Positions 13,191 through 26,000 of a stretch of DNA of 64,000 bases are shown here, piece after piece. Source of the stretch: Chytriomyces cf. hyalinus JEL632. Taxonomy: Eukaryota; Chytridiomycota; Chytridiomycetes; Chytridiales; Chytriomycetaceae. Both the position numbers and the translations under genes were made by a program. The stretch is taken from contig JAIWWG010000085.1 in NCBI GenBank assembly GCA_025435555.1, forward strand, positions 62,001-126,000, given 5' to 3'. Position 1 is the first letter of the stretch. The number at the start of each line of letters is the position of its first letter. The notes below the pieces were generated by a model. That model was not told where the DNA came from. It did not search any database and saw only the letters and a program-made list of their open reading frames with translations.

Positions 13191-14413
13191 ATGCCGGTCG
13201 ATCCTAAAGATATCCGCAACAAGATGAAGCGGAGCGAAGTGGTGAACAAGCTCCGCATGGAAAAGGCGCGGGATAAGCTGAAGCGGAGAATGAAGACCCG
13301 CAAGGAGGAGGAGAACAATCCAGAACTGAAAGAAGAGCGTCTTGCCGCCAATGTTCCGCAGACTCTCGAAACACTTCGTGAGGAGGACGAAACTCTGGTT
13401 GCTGCCGACGACGAAGAGGTGTGTTTTTTTCCTTCCAGTCAGTGCTGTGCTTTCGAACGAACCTGCTCATTCTTGCCATCTGCAAGGTTTTCGCGAGTGA
13501 GGAAACGGACGAATTTGCATCGTACTTCAATGGAACACCTCCGAAGATTCTGGTGACCACCAGTCGTCGTGCGAATCCTGTTAGAATCGAATGTTTCTGC
13601 TCAATGACAGCTGTAAACTGACACGCAATTTAGGATACTTACGAGTTTGCAAACGAATTCTGCACTATCTTTCCCGATGCTCAATTCGTGAAACGCGGAC
13701 CTCAATTCGAAGTGAAAAAGATCGTGGAATTGGCTATTGGCAGAGAGTATACCGACGTGATTGTGATCAATGAGGACAAAAAGAAGCCAAGTGAGTGAAG
13801 CGAACCTCGGGACTTGCTATGTTTCTGTTGTTCATACGAAATCGAAACTAGATGCGATAACGGTGATACACCTCCCCAACGGCCCAACTGCGCACTTCAA
13901 ACTGTCCAGCGTCAAGTTAAACAAGGAAATTCGCGGCCATGGTACCGTTGGAGCGCATAAGCCGGAGCTAATCCTCAACAATTTCAACACGCGCTTGGGA
14001 CACTCAATCGGTCGCATGTTTGCATCACTGTTTCCTCACGTGCCCGAGTTTAAAGGAAGACAAGTAGCAACATTTCACAATCAACGTGACTTCATCTTTT
14101 TCAGACGCCACCGGTAAGCAATGTTTTTCTTTGCTCGCTAATTTTCCTCTTCTTAACTTTGCAATGGCTGGACCACGCAGTTACATCTTCAAGGATGGAA
14201 AGCGGTGTGACTTGCAAGAGCTCGGTCCACGTTTTACACTGAAATTAAAATGGCTGCAGAAGGGAACCTTCGACACGAGATACGGAGATTATGAATGGAT
14301 CTTTAAGGTGACTGTGGCCATTTACACAATTTGCTCGATTTACACGATTTACTCACGCATTTATTTTTCCTCAGCCGGAGATGGAGACTTCCAGGAGACG
14401 CTTCTTTCTGTGA
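13191..14413 (+). CDS. RPF1: Ribosome production factor 1 (Brix domain)
   Basis: About six exons, including 13191-13418, 13487-13579 and 13634-13790. The N-terminus is a charged helix ([15 protein letters not shown]). The Brix domain follows, with [46 protein letters not shown] and RRMFASLFP-type elements ([19 protein letters not shown]). The C-terminal exons give the RNA-binding sigma70-like motif [17 protein letters not shown] and the terminal [10 protein letters not shown]. Rpf1 acts in the nucleolus in 60S assembly and 27S pre-rRNA processing. The ends of the later exons (near 14113, 14182 and 14307) were placed by splice signals and frame. The stop lies only 50 bp before the next start. 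Confidence 0.88.
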
Positions 14414-14463
14414 TCTTGAAGTGGGGTCAAGCAATAAAAAATCCGTAATTGAAAGCCAGACGC

Positions 14464-15207
14464 ATGATTATGCAACGAAATTTGCTGAAACTGCGTGGGC
14501 ATGCGCGCAGTTTCTACAACCCCCCCAACAAGACGGCCCGGGAAGTTCAGGATCTCCCGCTCAGCCAATGGCTCATGCAATCGAATCAGTGGAGCATGCT
14601 GCCGTTTCGGCCTCTCGCGGTTCCACTGCAAGGAACAGGCAGCGAGGAGGTCCATCCCATCTCAACCACGTCAGCCTTCCTCAAAAACAGTCTAAATGTT
14701 GAAGATGAAAGTCGGTATGCCAATCACTTTCTCCGTGGTGACACGCTTTACGGACAAAACAAGATCGAGTATGGTCTCCAAGCATTCAGCAGAGAGCATC
14801 GGTCTCTGGTCAACATTGTGCGACTAGGCACTGGCCTGTCTGGTCACGATCGCATTGGGCACGGTGGTTTCGCTGCGGCTCTTTTGGATTCGTGTTTCGG
14901 AACCTTGTTCATGCTGGCGGCGGAGGGCCGGTACTTGGGTGTTACCGCAAGTTTGACGGTAGACTATCGCGCGGGGATGCCTGTTCCGGCGGATGTGTGT
15001 GCGCTTGCTTGGATTGAGCGTGTTGAAGGGAGAAAGTTTTACTTGAAAGGCGAGTTAAGGAGCTTGCCCAGCGGAGCCGAGTTTCAGGAGCCGGAGCAAT
15101 GTGATGATGGAAAGATACATCTTGGGTCGGGCTCGGTGTTATATACAGAAGCACGCGCACTGTTTCTCTCGATCGAAAGCAAACATATTGAACAGTTGAG
15201 AAAGTAA
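14464..15207 (+). CDS. Hotdog-fold acyl-CoA thioesterase (THEM4/PaaI-like)
   Basis: A single exon of 247 codons from the ATG at 14464. The second half has the hotdog signature RIGHGGFAAALLDSCFG, matching the HGGxxATLLD pattern of the PaaI/THEM4 families, followed by the beta-strand LGVTASLTVDYRAGMPVPADV. The N-terminus (MIMQRNLLKLRGHARSF) is basic and amphipathic, compatible with mitochondrial import. The predicted role is hydrolysis of acyl-CoA esters; the substrate cannot be read from the sequence. It follows RPF1 on the same strand with almost no gap, so transcripts may overlap. Confidence 0.74.
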   Translation: MIMQRNLLKLRGHARSFYNPPNKTAREVQDLPLSQWLMQSNQWSMLPFRPLAVPLQGTGSEEVHPISTTSAFLKNSLNVEDESRYANHFLRGDTLYGQNKIEYGLQAFSREHRSLVNIVRLGTGLSGHDRIGHGGFAAALLDSCFGTLFMLAAEGRYLGVTASLTVDYRAGMPVPADVCALAWIERVEGRKFYLKGELRSLPSGAEFQEPEQCDDGKIHLGSGSVLYTEARALFLSIESKHIEQLRK

Positions 15208-15596
15208 AGAAGGGACGTCTTTGTTTGTATTCGACTCTGTTCAGCTTTTGGACGCGTCGTAACTGGTTTCATAGCTTAAAACACGCTCTTCGTGAGGGGG
15301 CCAGCGTGGGTAGTCGTAGCGCCAGACGAGCTCACCAGCGCTGCCAAGCATAAGCTGATACTCGTCGCAGGAGCAGTCTGAACTGAAGCGCGCTCAGATT
15401 CCGCTGTGATGCATATATCGCGAATGCCGGACACCCATTGGGAATGTCAAGGAATGTCCAGGAAGAAGGAAGAAGAGCGTGGAAAAATGTGGAATTGAAT
15501 AGAATAAAAATTGCTGCGCTGCTTTGCACTTCAAAAAACGACATAAAAAGCCAATCCGTCTTTTTGGAACCACCAAGAAAACCCAAAAAACACAAC

Positions 15597-18001
15597 ATGG
15601 AGACCGAAACGTTCAGCTTCCAGGCGGAGATCAGCCAGTTGATGTCCCTCATCATCAACACATTCTACTCGTGAGTAACCCGCCTCCTTACCCCACACTG
15701 GCAACGTATTTCTCCTTTCATCCGCAGCATGAATGCTGCTTGTCCGAGATGCATCAACTCAACAACTGCGCATTCCAACCCATACTAATTCAATGAACCC
15801 TTTAGTAACAAGGAAATCTTCTTGCGTGAGCTCATCTCCAACGCATCCGATGCCTTGGACAAGATTCGATACGAATCCCTCACTGAGCCATCCAAGCTCG
15901 ACACTGAGAAGGACCTCTTCATTCGCATTACCCCCGACATTGCAAACAAGACTCTCGACATCCGTGACTCTGGTTAGTCTTCGAATTCTTTGGTTCTCCC
16001 TTTTCACCAAAAAAAGACGTTCTTTTTGCCGAAATTCTGAAAATGTTTCCATCCATTTCCACTATGATCCCTAGGTATCGGTATGACCAAGACCGACCTT
16101 GTCAACAACCTCGGAACAATCGCCAAGTCTGGAACCAAAGGTTTCATGGAGGCCCTTAACTCCGGAGCCGACATTTCCATGATTGGTCAATTCGGTGTCG
16201 GTTTCTACTCTGCATACCTCGTTGCCGACAAGGTGACTGTCATCACCAAGAACAACGACGACGAGCAGTACATCTGGGAGTCTGCCGCTGGAGGATCATT
16301 CACCATTGGTAGGCTTGAAGCTCATCGGACGACAATACCTTTTCGTTAACATAAATATGTAACAGCTCTCGACACTGAGAACGAGCCAATCGGCCGTGGT
16401 ACCATCATCCGTCTTCACATGAAAGAGGACCAGACTGAGTACCTCGAGGAGAAGAAGATTAAGGACATTGTCAAGAAGCACTCTGAATTCATTGGCTACC
16501 CCATCCAGCTCGTTGTCACCAAGGAGACTGACAAGGAAGTTGAGGACGAGGACGCTGAAGCTGAGAAGAAGGAGGACGAGGACGAAGACAAGCCAAAGAT
16601 CGAGGGATCGATGAGGAGGAGAAGCCAAAGAAGACCAAGACCGTTAAGGAAGTTACCAAGGAAACGGAGGAGCTTAACAAGACCAAGCCACTGTGGACCC
16701 GCAACCCAGATGACATCACCAACGAGGAGTACGGTGCCTTCTACAAGGCCCTGTCCAACGACTGGGAAGACCACCTCTCCGTCAAGCACTTCTCCGTCGA
16801 AGGTCAGCTCGAGTTCCGTGCTATTCTCTACGTGCCAAAGCGCGCTCCATTCGACATGTTCGAGCAGAAGAAGAAGAGAAACAACATCAAGTTGTACGTT
16901 CGTCGTGTGTTCATCATGGACGACTGCGAGGACCTTATTCCCGAATGGTTGTCCTTCATCAAGGGTATCGTCGACTCTGAGGACCTTCCCCTGAACATCT
17001 CCCGTGAGATGCTCCAGCAAAACAAGATCCTCAAGGTCATTCGCAAGAACATTGTCAAGAAGGTCCTTGAGATGTTTGCTGAGATTGCTGAGGACAAGGA
17101 GAACTTCAACAAGTTCTACGAGTCGTTCTCCAAGAACCTGAAGCTCGGAATCCACGAGGACTCAACCAACCGTAACAAGATTGCTGAGCTCCTCCGTTAC
17201 CACTCCACCAAGTCTGGTGAGGAGATGACCTCGCTCAAGGACTACATCACCCGCATGCCAGAGAAGCAGAAGAACATCTACTACATCACCGGAGAGTCCC
17301 GTGCTGGAGTCGAGAACTCCCCATTCCTTGAAGTGCTCAAGAAGAAGGGCTTCGAAGTCCTCTACATGGTTGACCCTATTGACGAGTACGCCGTCCAGCA
17401 GCTGAAGGAGTTCGATGGCAAGAAGCTGATGTCTGCCACCAAGGAAGGCCTTGAGCTCGAAGAAGATGAGGACGAGAAGAAGGAAATTGAGGAGCAGAAG
17501 GCTGCCTTCGAGGACCTCACCAAGCAGATCAAGGAGATTCTTGGTGACAAAGTTGAGAAGGTGGTTGTCTCAAACCGTATCGTCAACTCCCCATGCGTTC
17601 TCGTTACTGGACAGTTTGGATGGTCAGCCAACATGGAGCGTATCATGAAGGCCCAGGCCCTCCGTGACTCTTCTATGCAATCCTACATGGCATCAAAGAA
17701 GACCCTTGAGCTCAACCCAAGCCACTCTATCGTCAAGTCCCTGAAAGAAAAGGTTGCTGCCGACAAGAACGACAAGACCGTCAAGGACCTCACCTACTTG
17801 CTCTTCGAGACTGCCCTGCTCGCCTCTGGATTCTCCTTGGAGGACCCATCTGGATTCGCCGGCCGTATCCACCGCATGATCAAGCTTGGTCTGTCCATCG
17901 ATGAGGAGGAGGTTGCTGAAGTCGCCGCCGACAACTCTGCCTCTGACATGCCAGCCCTGGAAGAGGTTGAAGGATCCACCCAGATGGAGGAAGTCGACTG
18001 A
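15597..18001 (+). CDS. HSP90: Cytosolic HSP90 chaperone (apparent -1 frameshift near 16605)
   Basis: Exons 15597-15670, 15806-15972, 16075-16308 and 16366-18001 give a full-length HSP90. The GHKL ATPase domain has [46 protein letters not shown] and GRGTIIRLH. An acidic linker, the middle domain ([30 protein letters not shown]) and the C-terminal dimerisation domain follow. The protein ends in MEEVD, the TPR-cochaperone docking tail of cytosolic HSP90. Within the acidic linker the frame changes: the upstream frame reads KPKIEG and the downstream frame resumes at IDEEEKPKK, so one base appears missing at about 16602-16607. All else is intact, so a sequencing or assembly error is more likely than a real pseudogene. 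Codon use is strongly C-ending, as expected for a highly expressed gene. Confidence 0.94.
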
Positions 18002-18232
18002 TTGCATTTGCCTCTCCAAATCCCTTAACTTGTGTTCGAGTAAATACAAAAATGAATAATATGATCTTTACATTTGATGCACTTTATTTGACTGGTCCCC
18101 TGGAAAACATGAAAGGTGATTGCGAGAATGAAAATGAGGAGAAAAAGGAATAAGGGATAGTTGCAAACAAGGTGCTCCGTTTTCACATCGTGTAACTCAC
18201 TTTATTTACTCGCCCTCTCTGTTTTCTCCCTT

Positions 18233-19383
18233 CTAAGGCAGCATGAAGCCAATATTCTGATTCTTAAGCCCCCATCCGTAATACATGCCACCCCACTTTG
18301 CCGGTGCTGGTGTGTGGAAAAAGACGTACCCCGGCCACAGCAGCGATCGCAGCAAAGCGACAGATCCGGCGCGTTCGGCTTGAATAGTCCAAACACCTGG
18401 CAGAGTTGGTTGTTTTCAGAAACAATCAAGAATACTGCGCGTGAAGAGAGCACCTCTTGGTTCATCGCCCGATACTGAGTCAAAGATATCAATTGTTTCA
18501 TCGAAATTTGTGGCTCGCTCGAGCACAGTTTTTTTGTTGATGTTGAAGCCTTCGCGAAAGTGGCAATAGTTTGTCAGCTCGCCGAGTTCGGACTGCTGCA
18601 GACCTAGGAGGTAGTTGGCGTGATGATAAGAGCAGCGTGAGGAGGTGGAGGGTATTCATTGACGGAAACAAAACGTCACCTTTGAACATTGGGTTGAGCT
18701 GCAGTGTCAGGCTCCCGTCTCGGTAGTACGCTCCGCGAGGCACGATTTGAACTTCATAGTTCATGAGTTGGATCACGCCTGACAAGCGCTTCTCTTCGTT
18801 TACTGACTGTCCTTTTGCTTTCTGGAGAATAGAGGGAGCGAGATTAACGCGCGAGCGGGAAATATCCGATAACTTGAGCCAAGATTACTTCTTCGCCCTC
18901 GGTTTCTTCTGTCACTGTTGTCGTGCAAAACAGGTTAGAAGTGCTGCGACACGGAACCAAAAAAACGCGTTACCAAGAGTGTACTCGAACGAAGGGTCGC
19001 CCGTGAACTTTTTGTTAATTTTTTCAATCATGAGCATATCTTCGGGCGTGACTTCGGGAAGCTGCAGCCAGTTTGTGAGATCGACGCTGTTTTTTGAGCA
19101 GTTGAGAACTTGGTCCATTTACAAGCGCATATATTATCGGGACAGGAAGGGTGTACCTGTAGAAAAACTTTCTGTCGAACAAGTTTGATCCGGACGCCTG
19201 CGCAATCATGTAATCTTTCTGGATGCCCAGGATCTTTCCCCAGAAGGACAAGTGCTCCAGCTTTTCGGCCTCGGCCTTGACGCGGAGGGACGTCTGCATC
19301 ACGGCGCGTTCTTGCGCGTTGAGCGTGACTCCCGCCAAAGAAAAGTGGACTGGGATGTCGGCAATGTCCAATGGAACGGCCAT
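18233..19383 (-). CDS. RSPH9: Radial spoke head protein 9 (RSPH9)
   Basis: A multi-exon minus-strand gene. The N-terminal exon encodes EKLEHLSFWGKILGIQKDY followed by IAQASGSNLFDRKFFY. The next has TNWLQLPEVTPEDM and KFTGDPSFEY, then VIQLMNYEVQIVPRGAYY. The last exon reads LLRSLLWPGYVFFHTP and ends with GWGLKNQNIGFMLP. This order, and the LWPGxxFxHxP and terminal FMLP signatures, are those of RSPH9, a component of the radial spoke head that regulates dynein in motile 9+2 axonemes. It supports a flagellated zoospore stage. The divergent neighbour is the FUN14 gene, 333 bp away. Confidence 0.9.
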
Positions 19384-19716
19384 GTTTTAGTTTTTTTTGT
19401 TTGTCCTTGAAATAAATTGTCAGTGAAGCTTTTTTATCTTATGGACAAAGGACGTAACATGGCACTCAGAACGCAGAGTTACAAAGCTGGTTGCGCGTAA
19501 AGAATGCGACTTAGAGGAGCGCCAAAGGTATGGTCGTGGGGATGCGCGACGGTCTTTCTCGGGCTTAGCTTCTGATCCAGCTACACAAAGCTACCGTAGC
19601 CACTGTTTCCCAAATGAGGCTTCTCTGCTGTCATCGCGGTCTGTCGAATGCAGCCCAGTGAATTCTCAAGTCAAACGTTCCCTTCTTTTTGATAAAAAAA
19701 AAACCGATCGTGAAAG
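19384..19716. other. Intergenic region between RSPH9 and the FUN14 gene
   Basis: A 333 bp gap between divergent starts. It contains poly-T near the RSPH9 start and an A-run just before 19717. I see no coding potential and no convincing RFX-type X-box. Confidence 0.4.
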
Positions 19717-20254
19717 ATGGTAACGCAGACTCCCAAACCCGACGACAAGAAACCCGCCACCGCCGCAGTCCTCACACAACCAGCAAACGTCTCCGAAATC
19801 TCTTTCGCAACGTACGTAGCCTTCCCTTTGTTTCTTGTGCTCTCTCTAGCGCGCAACGGCAGAACTAACAGGCCCATGTGTCTTATCCAGGCTGCTTGGT
19901 CTCTGCTCCGGGTATGCGGCAAAGAAATTTGCGAAAGGCGCCGGATTCGTGATTGGTGCGTCGTTCCTTGCTTTGCAAGGGCTGGCAATGACTGGCGTCA
20001 TCACGATCGACTGGAAGCGTATCGAGGGCGAGGTGCGACCACATATACTGCTCCCAACACATCGATCGCATTTGCTCACAAAGTCTTTTTGGCTTGGACA
20101 GGTCACCAAGCGCTTGGACGCGGACGGAGATGGAAAACTGACCACAAACGACATCAAGGCTGTTGGTCTGCGTCTTGTGCACAACCTCAGCAAGGACTTG
20201 CCATCGGCAGGAGGCTTCTCAGCCGCCTTCTTTATTGGCTTCAGATACGGCTGA
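19717..20254 (+). CDS. FUN14-domain membrane protein with an EF-hand-like loop
   Basis: Three exons: 19717-19811, about 19891-20030 and about 20101-20254. Spliced, the protein reads through LLGLCSGYAAKKFAKGAG and FVIGASFLALQGLAMTGVI, the glycine-rich helices of the FUN14 family, and DWKRIEGE before the second intron. The last exon has LDADGDGKLTTNDIK, an EF-hand-like DxDxDGK loop common in fungal members, then a Gly/Phe-rich final helix ending FFIGFRYG. FUN14 proteins sit in the mitochondrial outer membrane; FUNDC1 is a mitophagy receptor in animals. No LIR motif of the FUNDC1 YxxL type was identified in the short N-terminus. An AATAAA signal lies at about 20293. Confidence 0.82.
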
Positions 20255-20331
20255 TTGATGCTGGAGAAGTACCCAGCCGCGTGTTTGACCCAAATAAATC
20301 AATTTCCAAATTAAATACGCCCACCCTTTAT

Positions 20332-22898
20332 TTACTCGGCTATTGCAAGAAGCGGCCCAAACACGTCCGCGTCCAGAGACAAAAGCAAGTCAGTATCATC
20401 CCTCATCGCGTCCCCGCACACTCTTTGCAGCAAGGAAACGAGCCCCTGCAGGGCTGACCGCAGATTTCCCCGAGCTAAATAAAGCAAAAAGTGAAAAAAA
20501 ATAGAGAAGGTCAGAGACATGCGGCAACAGAATGAATGCAGGCCTAAACGAACATGAAGTGGTCTTTGAGTTGATCAAACGCGTATCCTTTTCTTCCGCT
20601 TTGGAGGCGCGATCAAGGTGCACCCAAGCGGCAGCACATGCTTTGAGTATGACACAACAGTACAGGTGAATGCTACACGAACGAATTCGGCCAAAGTTAG
20701 ACCTTTGACGGCTGAAAGTAAGATTCAAGGAACGTACCGAGGCCAGCAGGTGACAACCACAGATTCTAATGAGTGACAGCAAAGCAGCTGAGTCTCGAAA
20801 TCATGCTCATGCAGTTCGAGGACTTCAGATATCAAAACCACAACAGGCTACGAACGTTCATGCACGAATGATGAGAAATTCTCCTGTTTTCTTGAAGGAA
20901 GAAATATCAAGTGCTATTCACCTCCAAATACTTGATTGAGCATGTCTCCAACTGGTCAAACAAGCCCGGCACGGTTCGCAGTATAGACTGTTGGGCAGCA
21001 AATAAAGCGCGTGAAGTCAGTTTCGTAACGTTAACAGCCATTCTGACATACCCGAATAATCTCGAGCTTCCCTCCAATCGCTAGTCGGAGACCTCGTATA
21101 ATTCCTTCCTCCATGATGATGGACAGTTTCGCGACGCTCTCTCGCGATCCTTTCAGTTCAAGTGTGTCAACAAGTTCAATGATTGCTGGATACGCTTCCC
21201 GTAATACTTCGGGGGAGGAATGATGAGATAAACAGATACGCAAAGTCTTGATGCAAAACAAGAGCATTTAGAGGAATGCTACACAAGAGGCCATGAAGAT
21301 ACCTACCTCGAAAAAGACATTTCCAAGTCCGCTGACACGGATATCCTGTGCCGTCAACTTTTTAAGAACCACATCTCGAAACATCCGAATCCCTCGGGAT
21401 TTATAAATAGGGTCATAATCGTCCATCATTGCCAAAACGGTTGGAATCACGAGATGCTGTACTGGAATACTTTCGGAATCCTACATTCATGAAGGAACTG
21501 AGCCTTGCCCCATGCGCATGCGCAATAAACACGAACCTTCAACTGAGAACAGACCCATTCAAACACTGAGACGCATTCAACAACTTCGTATTTCCATGGC
21601 TGATTCTCAAAAACTTGTTGATGGTCCAGATCCCGATTTTTCTTGGTCTTTTTAACACCAAATGACCCGCGCTCTTCTCTCCGAATCACTTCCCGCTTGG
21701 AAGACACAGCGATTTGAAAATGCGGTTTTACATTTTTCTCCAGGATTTCCTTTGCATACTTTGCAACCGAGTTTTTGGACCCATTTTGATTGAGAACGAG
21801 CAGCAGATCTTTGGATATTTGCGAGCGGTCAGCATTCTCATTAACGGCCGCCCCTAACTTCAACTGCGCTAACCTGCGGCTGATTTTTTCCCGTCTTCAG
21901 AGGTCCATTTCGAGCCTGAGTCTCCAAGAAACGCCGCGCATCGAGTAAGCAACTCCACATATGTTTCGCTTTCGAGCCCAGTCTTTTGTTCGATCAATTT
22001 AAAATTAGCTTCTCGCATGCGCTCGCGATTTTCGAATGAGTTTTCGAAAGCTTACCTCAGAGATCCGCTTCAAAGAACCAGAAATAATCTCTATTAAGTG
22101 TTTTGCATCTACTTTGAATGCATGAATGCGCTTCCATGAGTTGGAATCCGTCACTGTCAAAGTTTTTTTGTGAGTCGTTTGCCATTCGCGACAAAACCGA
22201 GACAACATACACGTTTGAAGGTCACTCGAGAATACTTTGGGAACGACAAGATATGTGCATAGGGTACGGAATACGTTTTCGACAGATGCTGAATCGATAC
22301 TTTCTTCGCAATGGTGCCCAGAGACAGGTTCGCATTGTTCAGCAACGTCACGAATCACCGCAATGCAGGCAGATTGAAACTAACGCAATCGAAAAGTGCG
22401 GGGCTGATTAAGCTTGGACACAAGACTCCCGCACAAAGATTCACACAAACATTCGGATCAGTTGACGCGTCAAGACTGCTGAGCACCAACGCAGCTAATC
22501 TAGGAGCAAATAGAGCATCACGACCTCCAGCCACTGCCAAAGCATGTCTGACCTGCCTGTTCAATCACGAGCCGAAAGAACCACATCAGCAAGCCATTGA
22601 ACCTCGAGCAAACACAAAACTAAGCAAAAAACACCCACGCCATGCCCGCTCGCACCTCTGTATCGCCGCAAACCGCTCGCTGCTGCTGAGCCACCGTCGC
22701 AAGTGCTCGCACTGTTGCTGCAAAGGGTTGTCCCTCTCCACATGCTGACATGGCATTCCCCAGTCCAGCGAGTGCCCCGCCTGTTGTGAGAGCTTCAGCA
22801 GTCGCGATTGTGTCGCCGCTTTCGTGGATGATGCGCTCGATTCGTTTGCAGTGTCCAAGGAGTGTTGCTTCGCTTATGGCCTTGTCTCCCACCATCAT
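20332..22898 (-). CDS. TTI2: TELO2-interacting protein 2 (TTI2)-like, TTT complex
   Basis: A minus-strand gene with many small exons. The N-terminus starts MMVGDKAISEATLLGHCK and is helical. The central exons contain ENQPWKYEVVECVSVFEW and then IPTVLAMMDDYDPIYKSRG, which resembles the TTI2 signature (PP.L.L.DD..P..K..G). They continue with LRICLSHHSSPEVLREAYPAI-type HEAT helices. The C-terminal exon ends in DADVFGPLLAIAE. TTI2 acts with TELO2 and TTI1 and with HSP90/R2TP to stabilise PIKK kinases. The assignment rests on one strong motif and overall helical HEAT-like character, so an unrelated ARM/HEAT protein remains possible. It is tail-to-tail with the FUN14 gene. Confidence 0.6.
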
Positions 22899-23087
22899 GC
22901 TTTATTTAAAAGATGTTCGCGGTCAAAGTAAATACGTAAAGTAACTGCCCAACCTCACAACACGAAAACAACGCGGATATGACATAATTTGAAGAGGTTT
23001 ACTCGAGCTAACAAACAATGAGAAAAAAGGGGTGGTTTGCTCCCCTCAAAAGGAAATAAGCAAATGATCCCAAACAACAAAGAAGCT

Positions 23088-26000
23088 TCAATCCGCAGAT
23101 ATGCTCATCTGATTATCAAACGAGCTGCTGATATACTCCACATCTAAATCCCTTCTCAGCGCATCGGTGCCAGTAGCAGCAGTCTCGACACCCTCCTCGT
23201 CGTCATCTTCGTTCCACTCCAAATACTCCCGCTCAATCACGCGTTTGGAAAGAAGCAAATGACACGGATCGAACGGAAAAAAGGCTTCTAGACAGGAATT
23301 TCCGAGAGTGTCTTGTGGGTTGTAGACTTGCTGCACGGCTTCAAACGAGGATTGGTCTTGGTAACTCATGGCCATGGAAGCTGCGTTTGAAAGTCGGTGT
23401 CTCTCGGTTGGAGTGGTTTTGTCGTCGCCCTCGCCATCATTAACCAGAGCATAATCCGCGAAAGAAGTGGACATGTGCGATGCAGTTTGGTAACTCATGT
23501 TGTTTGCGCTTCGGTTATCTTTTCTGATTTTCAGAGGAATTGCAGTTCGTGCTGGTTGCTTCAATGTTGCGTGGTGACTCCCAGGTTTCGGGGGCTGCAA
23601 ATGATTTTGGTTTTGGACGGGATTTTGAATGTGGGTGTAACAATACATCATGTCAAGTTTGTGGGTGATTTTTGCAAACTCAGCAACGACAGTTCGAGTG
23701 CAAACCTGAAAATGCGCGCGATGACCTTTAGACATCAAAAACAAAGAATAAAAACAAGAAAAACTCACTTTCAAAGGCGCAAATTTGCTTGCAACAACCT
23801 TCGGGAATCCGTTCATTTCGACAGGAAGCCTTCCATAACTCCCAAACTCACTCGCAGACCCGCCTGGGCCACCTCCGAGGCCAGACCCGCCTGCATTCGC
23901 AGCCTCCACAATCTCTCTCCACCGGAAGCAAAATACATACAACAGCGCTTGAACAACGCCATAAAACACGGCATGCGTTTTACCCCCATCAGCAATTACC
24001 CCACCATTCCCCACTTTTACGGACGCTTCATACGTCTCAACATAACCAAGCGCCCAACCATTCATCATTTTTATACAATATAGAACGGCTTGCACATCCA
24101 CGAAGCGTGCCCTTGCGACGAAACTGCTCAAATACGCGCTTGCCGCAACGCGAATAATTGCGGGACAGGTGGAGTCAAACGTTTTCTGGGCTAACAGCAC
24201 GAGAAATGCTTCAGTACATGCACTGGAAAGACTTGCAGCGTGAAAGTACAGGAACTGGATGTATTTGCACTGATGTGTTGGCAAAACGGTTCTCTCAAAG
24301 ATTTGCAAGAGGACCGTAAAGAATTCTAAAAATTGCTCAGAACCAGACGCAGCTTTAGGGGGTCCGCCCGAAAATGAACTTGACTGGGAGCCGGCACTTG
24401 AATTGGAACTCCCCCGAAATGAAGGCGGGCTAGAGTGCGGACTTTTCTTTTGAGATTTAATTTTCGAAGGCAATCCGGAGGAAGCTTCATCACTTTCAGC
24501 AGAATCAACAGATTCGGAAAAGATGGTGCTCAGGTGCGTCATCAAAAACTGAAGCATAGAGTCCAACCTTCCTGACATGATTCGAAAATCCGTAACAACG
24601 ACAGGAACAGTTTCATCATCATCTTCGTCTTCATCGTCATCGTCTGAGGTATCACTCCCGTCAGAATCAGCACTTTCGAGTGGATTAAAATCGTCATCAT
24701 CCAAACGAAGATCATCCGGCATCGCCCCAACCCGACCAGCAGTGGCAAACGTTTTCGGCGACATAAATGACATCATATCCGGATCAACAGATGCAGAGTC
24801 AATTTCGAAGCAATGCGCCAAGACGCTATTGTAGTCATCTTCATCCAGCTCGTCAAGCGCACCTTGAATTTCAACCTATTAACCGTGATCGCGCATAAGC
24901 GAATATTGTCGGCACTGTCCCAACACACATTTTTTCACTCACGTCCATTTGCATCAATCGATCAATAGCCAGTGCCCATACTGAATTCCGTAATACCGGC
25001 GCGTATCCGACAATACGCATGAGATTTTTGAGGTACCAAACGTTCACAGCGACATGCTCAGATTTGTGAGGGAAATTTTCAACAAGAACTGTTGACATAA
25101 ACGTGAGACCAGTTGGAATGAGACGAATGACGGAGCTGAGAACTGAATGAATGCGGTCATACTTCGTGGAGAGGACGGCTGGTGATTCTCTGCCTGTCCG
25201 AGCTGTGTTGAAATGTATTAGTCGATCCATTCTTCGAAAACACTGCGTCAACTGTACAGACGGAAGAAACCAACCATCGCGCAATGCAAGAACCAGAGAA
25301 TTGACAACGGGTTGTACTAGAAAAGCGTGAGCTGATACCAAGTTTTGCACCAAATGGGAATAGTCAGCCAGCATCCTGGATGTATACTTCGAATCCAAAT
25401 CTGAGTCCGAAAACCACCGTTTGCACGAGAGGATTGCATCGACTAGTGGTTTCGAAGCAGGCGCTGACATGAAAGATACGTTCATAGCCAACGCTTCGAG
25501 CCAAACTGACAGTGATCCTGCAGCCACGCGCCACTTATTTTTCGAATTTGACGGCTGGGTCGAATTGGGCAATTGAGAGGAAGGGTAACCTGGCGCACTT
25601 GAAACTACATGCACGAGCCATGAGACAGCGAGCGATTGAGCATATAGACGAGAATGTGAGTGCCTGGAATGAGGTGGCCAGTGCGCTTGTTGATGTGCTT
25701 GCGATTGAAACTGGGACTGTGGGTGCAGTAGTGAGGGTGTGCTGGAGGCGCGAGCCAGCGAGGCGGGCGGAGGGGAGGGCGAGAAGACTTGTGACAGTGC
25801 TGCTGCGGCTGAGTCACAGTCACAGTCGATACATAAAATAACGCTGGATCCATCTGGCAGAGCGAGGGTCAAATCTTGCGCAGTGTCCGAAGCAGTAGCG
25901 CTTGCACCAATGTTCGTGTTGTTAGTGCTGCTGGTGTTGCTGTTGCTGTTCCCGTTTGTCGACATAAGCGCACTGCTGCTTCGACTCAGTTTTGCCATTG

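Noticed and set aside
16496-17155. A 219-codon minus-strand open frame inside HSP90
   Set aside because: It is an antisense shadow produced by the C-ending codons of HSP90; it has no family motifs.
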